DNA from: Isochrysis galbana
Lineage: Eukaryota > Haptophyta > Isochrysidales > Isochrysidaceae
NCBI GenBank assembly: GCA_018136815.1
Contig: CM030941.1
Coordinates: forward strand, 1,487,582-1,551,581
Direction of reading: 5' to 3'
Length of the DNA: 64,000 nt
Positions 10,156 through 20,100 of this stretch are shown here, piece by piece. The position numbers and the translations under genes are program-made. The notes under the pieces were generated by a model that saw only the letters and a program-made list of their open reading frames with translations, did not search any database and was not told the DNA's origin. Numbering within the stretch: position 1 is the first letter of the stretch; every line of letters begins with the position of its first letter.

Positions 10156-10756
10156 GTCGACAGGCAGACAGGTGCAGCGTGGGGGCCCCAGAGCCCAGAT
10201 GGGACAATAGGCTTCTAATAGGTTCTATTAAGAGGTCAAGAGGCCTACCAGACCTGTTACCTGTTAATAGGTAACAGGTGAAAAAAAACCTTCCAATATT
10301 CTCGCCTCGCGCGTGGCTATAGGCCTATACTATAGGTACCGCTATCGTAGCCACGCCCAAATCATCTCAGATCCCTTCCTCTCCCTAGTAACTATAACTA
10401 AGCTCAGAAGTAAGAAGCCAATCATATTCATGTTGTAAATCACATACTGATACATCTATAATATTAATAAAATGAGTTTTATTTTGACCTGTTACGGACC
10501 TATTGCGACCTGTTAACATGTCCTGTTAATAGGAAGAGGCCCCCGAAACCTGTTGACCTTGTACCTGTTGTCCCATCCGGGCCCCAGAGGCTCGGGAGCG
10601 CCAGCGAGGGAGAGGCAGGGGAGGCCAGGGCCCAGCCCCAGCCTCCTCTGCCCCCTGAGCTGGCCTCCAGGAGCCTCCAGGGGCCGCCAGAGGGCAGCTG
10701 GAGGCCTGCCGCAGGCGCGCCATCGCGCGTGCCGCAGCAGGAGAGGGGCGCTGTTT
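10156..10756 (+). mobile_element. Hairpin-headed-family retroposon body, itself interrupted
   Basis: GTCGACAGGCAGACAGGTGCAG... and the CAGCGAGGGAGAGGCAGG... to CCTGCCGCAGGCGCGCCATCG stretch match the middle of the 40094-40874 element in the same order. A TIR element (10194-10578) splits it. Neither head nor tail is clear. Confidence 0.5.
10194..10578. mobile_element. Small TIR (MITE-like) element with 11 bp target duplication
   Basis: The 11 bp GGGCCCCAGAG occurs at 10183-10193 and again at 10579-10589, bracketing 385 bp whose ends contain GATGGGACAA (10198-10207) and its exact inverse (10568-10577). Removing it restores the collinearity of the host retroposon. Subterminal CCTGTTA motifs recur in both orientations. 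A retroposon-type tail (GAGGCGAGAATATT plus a homopolymer, inverted at 10274-10305) lies inside it, so it was later hit by another insertion. Confidence 0.6.
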
Positions 10757-11232
10757 GATCGGAGTGTTTGGGTTTGATTTCAGTCGAGTAACGTGAGAAA
10801 AGTCGTGGGGCGAGAGTCGGAGTGGTTAAAAGAGTGAGTGACCGGGCTAGATCGTGTGATTCAATAATAACGAATAATTCCGAATAAGAATAAACAACCT
10901 ACAATAATCAATAAGCGGCGGCAGGAAGCACCTTTGAATGAAGGTGCTTCGCGACAATTGAGTGCTGTAAGCTCCATATATTGAGGTAAATGGACGTACC
11001 ATATATTCTAAACACACCCCGTCCTCGAGGCAACTGCGACATGCAGCACTTCCTAGGGTGCTTCGCCGGTTAGGAAGGTTAATTATATTTACTAGTATTA
11101 GTAGTATAAACATATACATGCAATAGGTAACCTGGACGTTGAGGGCACAGCTCTTTTGGCGATGTGCAACGACTTTGGTTCACATCATGATAAACATTAC
11201 CTAGTTGATATGGAGTTGAACACGGCACACCG

Positions 11233-12193
11233 CTATCTTGTCGCAAGCGCTCTACTCCCGAATTCCGAGACTGGTCGAGCGCGCACAATCTTCACATCGT
11301 CGATTGGTCTATCATTCGAGTCTGTTCGTGCAAGCCCCATTCTTCGCACAGTGCCCATCCCACTGGAGACACGGCCGAAAATCGTGTGCTTGCCGTCCAG
11401 GTGTGGACAGGGAGCGAGGGTGATGTAGAACTGTGAGCCGTTTGTGTTGCGCCCCGAATTCGCCATCGCAAGAATTCCCGCACCAGTGTGTTTCAGCTCG
11501 CGTGTCAGCTCATCCTTCGGGAGCAGGGCGGAACGGGAGGGGGGGGAGATTGCATGAAGTGTGGTGGCAAGGCAGCTCCTCCTTGCTCCCGCTTTGTTGG
11601 GAAGCTTCAGTGCGAAGACAACCACCAAGACGTCGCCAACGCTGGTTTGCAAGCCTTGGCTATGCGGTTGTCTCTTTGCCTCCAAGCCGAGCACGGCGGC
11701 ATGAGGGACTTGCTGGCAACCCGAGTATAGCAAGCAAGAGAGAATGGGAGTGGCAGTGCACGACCAGTCATTTCCAGTGCCTCATATCAGGTCTGTGTGG
11801 TGTTTGTTTGTCCTCAGGGGCATCAGCGTGGTGCATGTAAGGGATAATCATCGGCACTGGTCGTGACGTGCACTATCACAGAGAAGAAGAGAGGTGTTGC
11901 CCCCGGAGGCATCACCCCACCTTGCGGGCGAAGCGATACTGATGTGGCTCAGGACACTTGCTGTGGGCGCGCACCTCAAATTTCCCACCAAAGATGGAAT
12001 CACCTCCCCGCCCTGTGCCCGTCGGGTCACCGCCTTGCAGCATGAAGTCCTTGATGATTCTGTGGAAGACGACGCCATCGTAGTAGCCTTTGCGCGCGAG
12101 CTCGGTGAAGTTGCGACAGGCCTTCGGGGCTTGGTTGGGATAGAGCTCCACGGTGAACGTGCCCATTGACGTGTCGACTCGCACGTCCTCCAT
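11233..12193 (-). CDS. PPIL1: PPIL1-type cyclophilin (peptidyl-prolyl cis-trans isomerase), two exons
   Basis: Exon 1 is 12193-11975 and exon 2 is 11514-11233; the intron is 11515-11974 (GAG|GTGCGC ... CGAAG|GATGAG, phase 0). The product is 166 residues, the same length as human PPIL1. It shows the full cyclophilin core: [48 protein letters not shown] (catalytic [14 protein letters not shown]), then [40 protein letters not shown] and [17 protein letters not shown]1 acts in the spliceosome through SNW1/SKIP in other eukaryotes; that role is inferred here. The C-terminus has about ten extra residues after the family core. It is divergently transcribed from the gene at 12674. Confidence 0.92.
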
Positions 12194-12673
12194 CCTCAGC
12201 GCGCACCACTCGAAGGGTGTTGGAGTGGCAAGAGGATTCGTGCTCGGGGCGGTGGGGAGAGGGGGGAAGGGGGGAAGGGGGGCAGAGGGCGGAGAGGAAG
12301 GGGGAGAGAGGGGAGAGAGGGGAGAGGAAGGGGGAGAGGAGGGATAGGGAGGGGGGAGAGGGGGGATAGGAAGGGGGAGAGGGAGAGGGGGCGCCGAGCG
12401 CGCGCGCCCGGTGAAGCGACGCGGCCGCGAGCCGCGGGCGGAGGGGCGCGCGGGCGGGGGGGGGGGGGGGGGGGGCGGGGGGGGGCCGGGGGGCCGGGGG
12501 GGGGGGGGAGAGGACCGGCGGGGGGGGGGGGGGCGGGGGGGGGCCAGGCGGGAAGGGCGGGGGGGGGGGGGGGGAGAAGAGAGGGCCAGAGAGAGGGGAG
12601 GGGAAAAAGGCGGGAAGGTGGGGCCGAGAGTCCGAGAGTGCGGGAGCGAGGCGCCGGCGCGCGCTGCGCTGCG
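12194..12673. promoter_or_regulatory. Shared divergent 5' region, extremely G-rich
   Basis: This 480 bp separates the ATGs of two head-to-head genes, so it must hold both promoters or 5' UTRs. It contains long G-runs on the plus strand (about 12455-12575) that could form G-quadruplexes. No TATA box was seen. Confidence 0.45.
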
Positions 12674-13807
12674 ATGGAGCCGCTCGGTGCCCTCCCCGCC
12701 CTCCGCGATATCGCCAGAGCGCTCGGCGCTGGGGAGGGGTGGATGACGCACGTGCGCACGGGGGCGTACTTCTCGTCCTTGCTCGCCGCGCTCGCAGTCA
12801 TCCTCCGTCTCTACCCGTGGGCCGCGGTATGGGCGAAGAGGCCGCTCAGCCTGCCTCTCGCAGCTGCCTACTCGCTCGCTGCGCTTGCCGCCACCTGGCG
12901 GCTGATCCTCATATTCTTCGTACAGCATACGCGGCAGTATGCGACGCACGCCGACCCGCCCAACCTCTTCGTCGACGCCTACAGGCTCGTCTGCGACGAT
13001 CCTGCCGGCTGGGTCTGGTCATGCATGCTCCTTTCCTGGGTATGTGTTGCATGCCTCCATGTTGAGATAGAAGGTAGACGACGCAGGCTTCCGCCTGCGC
13101 TCCTTCTATGTTTCATGATGGCAGCTTTCCTCGGCGCCGTCAGCCTGGCTTTCCCACTTCTCCTGCTGCTCTTGGCTACCCCTGTGAGTCCACCTGTACA
13201 TGGGGGAGGCATTTTCCTACATAATACTTTCCTATGGCCCATGTGCCTCTTTCTTGCGCTCGCTTCGACAGCCTCGTTACCTCTCACAGTCTCCGGACCA
13301 AAGGAGGCCTTCATAAGCGCCTTGATCATCCTACATCTGATCCTGATCCTCCCCTTCGCCTTCAACCTCGTGCCCTCGTCCGTTTCTGTGCAGCAGCAAG
13401 CATCTTCAAGTTTCGTCCGCAGACTTTACCTCACTCTTGCTTGTGTGTGCCTGCCTCTCCATCTGGGTTCGCTCGTCGTCGCATTTCAGCATTCACAGCA
13501 GGGCTCATTCTCCCCTAGCATACCATCGGCCGTGACGAAGGCGCAGCTTTCGGCCATGCTCTGGCACCTTGTCTCAGCTACTTGGCGCAATACCTGCCAA
13601 GCATCTATCTCGATTGATGCAGTGTTGGCGTCCCTCTCTGGTGCGTGCTACATGCTGAATCGCGGCGGAACTAAAGCGCTCATTTATGTGGTGGCTTCTC
13701 CTCTCGTCTCTCCTGGCGCTGCCCTGGCTCTCTTCGCTGCAGCACGTGGTGACGCAATCCAACACGAGTGGAGCCTCGGCCAATTGGCAAGAACCAAAAG
13801 GTGGTAA
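12674..13807 (+). CDS. Polytopic membrane protein of unknown function
   Basis: A single-exon frame of 377 codons from ATG 12674; the upstream in-frame extension has no ATG. Roughly eight hydrophobic segments: YFSSLLAALAVILRLYPW, LPLAAAYSLAALAATWRLIL, WVWSCMLLSWVCVACLHV, ALLLCFMMAAFLGAVSLAFP with LLLLLLA, FLWPMCLFLALASTASLPL, AFISALIILHLILILPFAF, LYLTLACVCLPLHLGSLVV and LIYVVASPLVSPGAALALFA. A short conserved-looking SISIDAVLASLSGACYML precedes the last segment. No family was recognised with confidence. It lies head to head with PPIL1. Confidence 0.7.
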   Translation: MEPLGALPALRDIARALGAGEGWMTHVRTGAYFSSLLAALAVILRLYPWAAVWAKRPLSLPLAAAYSLAALAATWRLILIFFVQHTRQYATHADPPNLFVDAYRLVCDDPAGWVWSCMLLSWVCVACLHVEIEGRRRRLPPALLLCFMMAAFLGAVSLAFPLLLLLLATPVSPPVHGGGIFLHNTFLWPMCLFLALASTASLPLTVSGPKEAFISALIILHLILILPFAFNLVPSSVSVQQQASSSFVRRLYLTLACVCLPLHLGSLVVAFQHSQQGSFSPSIPSAVTKAQLSAMLWHLVSATWRNTCQASISIDAVLASLSGACYMLNRGGTKALIYVVASPLVSPGAALALFAAARGDAIQHEWSLGQLARTKRW

Positions 13808-14310
13808 TTATATTGCTGGCAGCACAAAGTGGCAGTGGTTGGGAAAACTCATGGGAATCTTGTTGAACAAAGAGCCATGAGAATCACAGGATCTCACAAA
13901 GGATGGAGCAGGAGCGCATTACAAGGGATTCGTTGCCGTAGGCGCCAAGGAGAGTGAAAGGCGGGGCGAGCATTGTCGGGATGCCATACCCTAGGTGATC
14001 GAGAGCATCAGACCTGTGTGCATGTCCAGGTGCCTATGGTGCTAACGGGGGTGATGAGGTCTCTCCCTACACCCATGGGGCTGAGATCGGGGTCCCAGTG
14101 GGAGAGCTGCAAGGGGCAAAGGGTTGAAGGTGGCGAATATTTGGAGTCTAGGGATAAAAATCACATGGCTGGAAAGCTCTCGTCGAGCTCTTTCGCAGAG
14201 CCAATGAACAGCTTTCGAAGACTATGGCAGCATCGCGACGAATTGGGCTGATCCATAGGGTCTGAGGGCAATGAGGAGGGGGCCACATAGGACATAGGCG
14301 CGGTGGTGGG
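13808..14310. other. Intergenic; no gene recognised
   Basis: No supported coding frame. Just beyond it, 14318-14375 is an inverted partner of 56733-56790, a short dispersed repeat. Confidence 0.35.
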
Positions 14311-14689
14311 AAGGACTTCATGTTGTATTCCCGCCCACCTGGAGACTGTAGGCATGGATATTCGTAGGGCCGGGTAAGAGTTTCGCGAAAATCACTGCGA
14401 AACTTGGGTCACTTTTTTGGCCCTGAAACTTTTGCGAAACTTGGGCGCCAAAAATCGCCCATGGAGGGCCCGCTGCATGGGGATGCAGAGCGGGTAGAGG
14501 CCACATGTGCGACATGCACGTCGTGCGGGAGTGAACGGAGGCGGGGCGAGCGTCGCGGATGGGTATCAGGGGCAACTTCGGGGCCGGTACGGTGCATACC
14601 CGCGCGATCGTGCGCGCGCGAGGTCCCGATAAAGGCGGCAGAGGGCTGTAGTCGGGCCCGCTTTGATGTCTGTGAACTTGTAGCGGGTG

Positions 14690-14920
14690 TCAGTGGGTGC
14701 GCGTTGTCGTAGTCGGCGACGAGAGTGGCACAGCGGCGTAGCAGCTCCGCGAGGGGCTCCCACGTGGCCGCAGATCGCGGATAACCACCACGCCACTTGA
14801 CGAGGTAGTGGCGGGTTTGTCACCGGCCTTTGCGATCGAGTAGAGCTTCGACCAAGTATTCATCGGATTGAAGGCGGGTCGGTGGCGGTCCACACCCGCC
14901 ACCGGTTGCGTATCTTGCGC
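14690..14920 (-). mobile_element. Ty3/gypsy chromovirus fragment: chromodomain of integrase (fossil)
   Basis: Minus-strand translation shows a chromodomain: DEYLVEALLDRKGR, HYLVKWRGGYPRSAATWEP, LAELLRRCATLVADYDN. In chromoviruses this domain ends the integrase and guides insertion to heterochromatin. The fragment is broken and the remainder of pol is absent here. Confidence 0.7.
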
Positions 14921-15028
14921 AACATGCGAGCGGCGCGAATGGGGAGAGTAGGTTGTGGTGGCTCCTCGAGCCACGGCCGCCACTCTGCGGGAGCGACGGC
15001 GGCAATCGAGCCCAAGCCCCCATGGACC

Positions 15029-15263
15029 ATGGAGCAGTCTCTGACAAGATTCACAGTCCTCGTACGTGGCCTCGAATCCTCTAACAGAACCTCGCCAGCG
15101 CGTACAAACCAAGCCTCCCGGGGCAGAAAGCCAAAAATCAAGGACGCACGGGAGCTAAGTGCCCCGATCTTCAAAACAAACAAACGACAAAGGTGCCCTC
15201 ACGATGAACATAAACCTAAACCTAGTGGCACAAGCACTCGACATAGCAGAGAAGCAGGCCTAA
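15029..15263 (+). mobile_element. LINE-type 3' coding end, 5'-truncated
   Basis: It encodes LTRFTVLVRG, GRKPKIKDARELSAPIF and, in a second frame, NLNLVAQALDIAEKQA before TAA. These align with LTRFATLVRG, GRKPKIKKTTELSTPMF and GLVAKALGLDERLA at the end of the ORF at 61649-62689. One frameshift lies near 15185-15215. Only the 3' end is present. Confidence 0.65.
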
Positions 15264-15282
15264 TCTCTAATCTCCCCCCCGC

Positions 15283-16012
15283 GCGAAAGTCCCCCAGCGC
15301 GTCCCTCAGCGTTCCCCAGCGTCCCTCAGCGTCTCCCAGCGTCTCTCAGCGCCCCCCGTGTCCTTCAGCGGTGTCCCGCAGCGCGTCCTGCAGCGTCCTG
15401 CGTCCTTCGGCGTCCTTCAGCGCTGTCCCGCAGCGCGTCCTTCAGCGTCCTTCGGCGCTGCCTCGCGAGACTCGAGGCAGGACTCCCGAGGGCATTGGAT
15501 TTTACTCTGTAGTCCGAGCCGGAGTCCGAATTGTGTTTTGACCCTCGAGTCCTCGTTCTCTCTCTCTCTCCTCTTTTTCTGGTGAGCGCCCCTTGCCCCT
15601 GGTTCTGCTCATCAGAGGGGGTTCGTTTAACGTATGCTTCCGGCCTGTTACCGTGAATGTTTGAGTGCAGAGTGTTGATTTGTGTGGTTGTACCCACTGT
15701 ATCGCCTGTTGGTGACCTGCAGCCTGCAGCCCCCTGAGTAACCCCAAGCCCCTAGTCTCCCGAGTCATCCTTTCGAGTTTACGAGTCCCTACGAGTCCCA
15801 AGTAAGCGGTATCTGCTCGCCGCGCCCTTTCTTTACATCCTACATCCTCCGCCCCTCCGATTCGCGTTCCGTGCCACTTCCCCGTCCATTTCACATGCCC
15901 GTCATTTGCCCGCCCCGTTCTCCCGATGAGCCCGTTCCGGGCTCCCCGGATGAACCGTGCGCCGCGCTAGCCGCCGGTGCGCCCTCGCGGCTCGTTTCCA
16001 AAGAGGAAACGA
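15283..16012 (-). repeat. Inverted copy of the about 700 bp repeat at 4215-4920
   Basis: Reverse-complement collinearity with 4215-4920, including the CAGCGTCCTTC-like array (15292-15465) and the end GAAACGAGCCGCGAGGGCGC. It abuts the LINE 3' fragment. Confidence 0.6.
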
Positions 16013-16157
16013 GCTTCGCTCCGACAGTGTGCTGCTCATACTCATGCAGCTCGCGATGCCCATGCTCTTCGAGGAGCGCAATTCCGCCCTGACGGTCAGC
16101 GAGATGCGCGCCCCAGACACGGTCCGCTGAAGATGCAAGAGATGCGAAGCTTTAAAT

Positions 16158-16217
16158 AACTATGGACATTTGATAGCTCAATTCGACTGATGTACCACAA
16201 TCGACGGAACGACACCT
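16158..16217 (+). repeat. Solo copy of the 58-60 bp terminus ending AACGACACCT
   Basis: ACTATGGACATTTGATAGCTC ... GACGGAACGACACCT matches the ends of the tandem-repeat elements at 8974-9031 and 63406-63463. Nothing else of those elements is next to it. Confidence 0.6.
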
Positions 16218-17098
16218 TTCCGTTGCCGTTGCTCGGCGGACGTCCTCGAGGACCGCAAGACCGCAAGCCGCTCCTCCGCTACAGCAAAGTGAGCAGTCTT
16301 GGTGTAGGCTCCCTGGGCTCCTTTGGGTGGCGCCACAGGCACCCTGGCGGCCCCTGGAGCCATCGGCGCCGGCGCGTGCTCGCTGCGAAGCGCTGCCCGT
16401 GGCGAAGCTCTAGCCTCTACAACAATAACAATAGTCAGGGGGAGATTCGACAAAGAATACCGAAAGGGGAGCCCTCCTCCGACGGTCGGCAGCCAGCCGA
16501 CGGCAGCAGCCCGGCGGGTACAAAGACTCCGGCGGTGAATATCTTTGATTCGTATTCCTTTGCTTCTTTGAAGAAGAGAAAAGAGAGAGAGGAGAGGAGA
16601 GGAGCTGGGGGAGTGAGAAAGATGGAGGAAGATGACTTAGTTTTGAGTGAGGACAAGATGGGAGAAATGAATGCAGTTTGGTGCAGGACTCTCTCTCTCT
16701 CGGCGGAGGGGAGAGAGAGAGGGGGGGGAGGGGCACCAACCGACGAGGAGGACGACTAGGGGTGATCACATGGTGTCGAGGGAGTATTAGCCAGAAGACA
16801 TTGTGTGAAAGCAGAGGATGCGCAGAGGAGAAGAGAGGAGAGACAGAGAGAGAAATTTGTAAAAGGAGGGCGGGTGGGGTTGAAGAGAGGGAGAGGGAGG
16901 CTGAGAAGGAAGGATAGTGGGAGAATGGAAGAGAGGGAACAAACGAAAGGAAGGAGAGAGAGCAGAGGAAGAAAAGGAAGAGGAAGAGGAAGGGGAGTCG
17001 AGGCGATAGAACAGATGAGAGAGGAGAAGATGTACTCGAGTACTATGCCAGGGGAGATAGAAGAACAGAAGAGAGAGAGAGGGGGAGGGAGGCAGGGA

Positions 17099-17146
<48 letters not shown>

Positions 17147-17186
17147 GGGAGGGAAGTTGCACGGCGTCCGTGACGTCGATGGCCGC
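16218..17186. other. 5' flank of the O-GlcNAc transferase gene, GA-rich
   Basis: Mixed sequence, then a purine-rich stretch (about 16560-17150) with a (GA)n microsatellite at about 17104-17143, 40 bp before the start codon. The purine tract opens several frames that look like shadows. Confidence 0.4.
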
Positions 17187-20100
17187 ATGAGTTCACTCGC
17201 CTCGGCCGGCGCGATGGCCGAGCCTGCCCCCGAGGGCGAGCTCCTCGTCGAACGGCATGGCCAGCTCGACATCGAGCTCACGCCCCTCCTCCACTCTCTA
17301 CAGCTCGGGCCAGCCTCTGCCGAGGCAGCTGAGAGCCTCGCCACAGCCCTCGCGCAGGCGGGGCACATCCCCGCGGCGATCGCAGCCCACCGCTCGCTTC
17401 TGTTGATCGATCCCGCACATCTGGACGCGCAGTGCCGGCTTGCCGACCTCTACATCGCCGCCGGCGACATTGATGCAGCAAAGCGCTGCCTCACGGCTGC
17501 GATACGGATCAAGCCGACCTTTGCACACGCATGGACTCAGTTGGGAAGTGTGCTCAAGGTGCCTCGCGCCCAACTGAGGCCTGAAAAGGGTTTCTTTGGC
17601 GGATCCTTGCATTCGCGGCGCACCGTATGTGTGGCTCACTTGTTCCGACTGTGCTGCTGGACAGGATAGCAACGACCTTGCGAATGCAATCGCCTGTTAC
17701 CGCGAAGCTCTTCGAATAGACTCGACCTCCGTTGACGCCCTGTCGAACCTGGGCAGTGCGCTCAAGCAGGCCGGGTTCCTCAGAGAGGCGAGAGACACGT
17801 ACCAGAGCGTCATAGCCTATCGGCCGCATTGTGCTCTTGCCCATGCAAATCTCGCCTCTGTGTACTATGACTTGGGGATGCTATCACTTGCCGTCGATAC
17901 GTACAAGCGGGCGCTGGAGATCGAGCCACGACTTACCGACGCTCTAAACAATCTCGGGAACGCCCTGAAAGAGATGGGTCAGACCCAGGATGCGATCTGG
18001 TGCTATCGCCGGGCCATTGAGCTGCGGCCGACACACAAGCATGCTCATAATAATTTGGTGAGCGCCAAGCCCGTTTCCATCTTATCCATTCTTGCCTCCA
18101 AGGCTTGAAAGCCTCAGCTCCGCGTGCCTACATTCAGTGGGCACGCGGCCCCGCATTCATTCTCCGCACAGCCTCGCCACCGTGTCAGTGGATCTAGCGT
18201 AGACCTTGCCTGCACGCGCTCGTGCGCCAACACCACTTCTCCAGTTTCCCGTCTGGCCTCTCACCGCACCCCTCTCCCACCTGGCGGCCGGTTGCTTCTC
18301 TAGGGCAATGCCCTCAAACTTCTCGGTCGATTCGATGAGGCTCGCACGAGCTATGAAGCCGCCCTTCGCATCGCGCCCGATTTCGCCGTAGCTCATTCCA
18401 ACCTGGGCTCTCTTTTGAAGGAAATCGGTGGGCCTGCTCAGCTTCAGCGAGTTTTCAGCCATCTATTGCATGCGGTGCGCGCTGAACCGAGCTTCGCGGA
18501 GCCGCACATCACAATGGGAGACACCTACCGCGAAGCTGGCATGCTGCAAGAGGCGATGCGTTGCTATCGGACCGTCCTTTCGATTAAGCCCGATATTCCC
18601 GAGGTGCACTGCCACATGGGTTTGGGATATAAGGAGCAGGGCAGGATCCTGGAGGCGGTCACTTGCTTCCGCCGGGCGCTCAGCTTGCGCCCGTGGTACC
18701 CAGAAGCGTTGAGCAACTTGGTCCACTCTTGTCAACTCATTTGCGATTGGGAGGATCGTGATGAACAGCTAGCTCAACTCCTTCACTGCCTAAGGGTGGA
18801 GCTCGGCGAGATCCCACTGGATACCCATGGGGCCAGGCGCGCCGCGTTTCCGGCAATGCAGCCATTTCACACCTTCGTGTGCCCATTTCCACATCATCTC
18901 GTGCTGCAACTTGCTCGTGCGTATGCAGCTCGTACCGAGGCCCTAGCACGGGCCCTAATCTCGTTGAACGATTTCTCGGCGCTACCTGTGATGTACCAGT
19001 GTTGTCAAGCTGGCGAGAAGGGAACGCCTGGTGCGTTGGCTACCCAGGGTGAGCTTAAAACCAAGACGACAATCGATGAGGCTGTTGCACAACCCGAGTC
19101 CGTGTGCAAGGACTTGGCAGGCTCGCCCATTGGTGCTCACGCATTGGGGGCGGAATTTGAGAAAGGGACTGAAGTCAGATTCGACCACGCCAAAACAATA
19201 CATGATCTCGATTATCCTGCTCACTTGCAGGATTTTGCAATCGAGAAGCGCGGTTCCCCAAGAGAGGGCGACACGGCTGAGTCTCTCGATGTGTGCGCAC
19301 CAGCATTGGCGGAAAGGTCGCGTGGCTGTGAACAGCGCCCACGACCATTCGCCGACACCGTCCCGTGGGAGAGCACTGCTTGCATTTGCGCGATAGATTC
19401 ACGAGACGTCGACGTGGGCACGCTATCTAGCGTTGCGGACGCCGAGATCACTGGCAAGTCAACGCGACATCCCACCACAAGCACCGCAATGTGCAGATAT
19501 AGTGATGCTATGCAAGGTTCCGACGTCAGATGCACCAGTTCAACCACGCCAACGGTGGACTCCTCTGGGGCTTCCTTTTGCAGTGTCACCGCCAGCCCAA
19601 GCACTCGAAGTCCTAGTGACAATCCCGCCCCCGGTAGCACCTCAGTCACCCCAGCTCCCGCTCGAAGCAGCAGCACCAATACGGCAACGTTGCCTTCTAA
19701 ACTTCGGCTACGTGTTGGTTATGTGTCCTCGGACTTTGCAAATCATCCACTTTCACACTTGATGCACTCCGTCTTTCGATTCCACGCGCGCACGTCTATC
19801 GAGGTGTTTTGCTATTCTCTACGTCCATCAGACGGATCCAAATATAGGTGTAGTATCGAAGATGCGGCCGAGCATTTCCGTGAGGTGCGCAGAAAACACA
19901 GCTTGTTGGTGCTATCCATCACAGCTGGTTGGTGCTATCCATCAGAGGGTCGACTACTCGCCCTCACAGCGCGAGTAGGCCCGACATGTAATTGTGCGTT
20001 CGCGAGGTCTGAATCACGTACATTCCCCATTCGCCCTACGGCTATTTCTCGCCTCACAGGTTTCGCACCAGGACTCGGTTTCCATTGCACGGCTCATCGC

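Noticed and set aside
12196-12949. Minus-strand Pro-rich extension in frame with the cyclophilin
   Set aside because: The G-rich promoter reads as Pro codons by composition. The cyclophilin starting at the ATG at 12193 has exactly the family's usual length.
16190-17173. Several Arg/Glu- or Ser/Leu-rich frames upstream of the transferase gene
   Set aside because: They come from purine/pyrimidine simple repeats and hold no domain.
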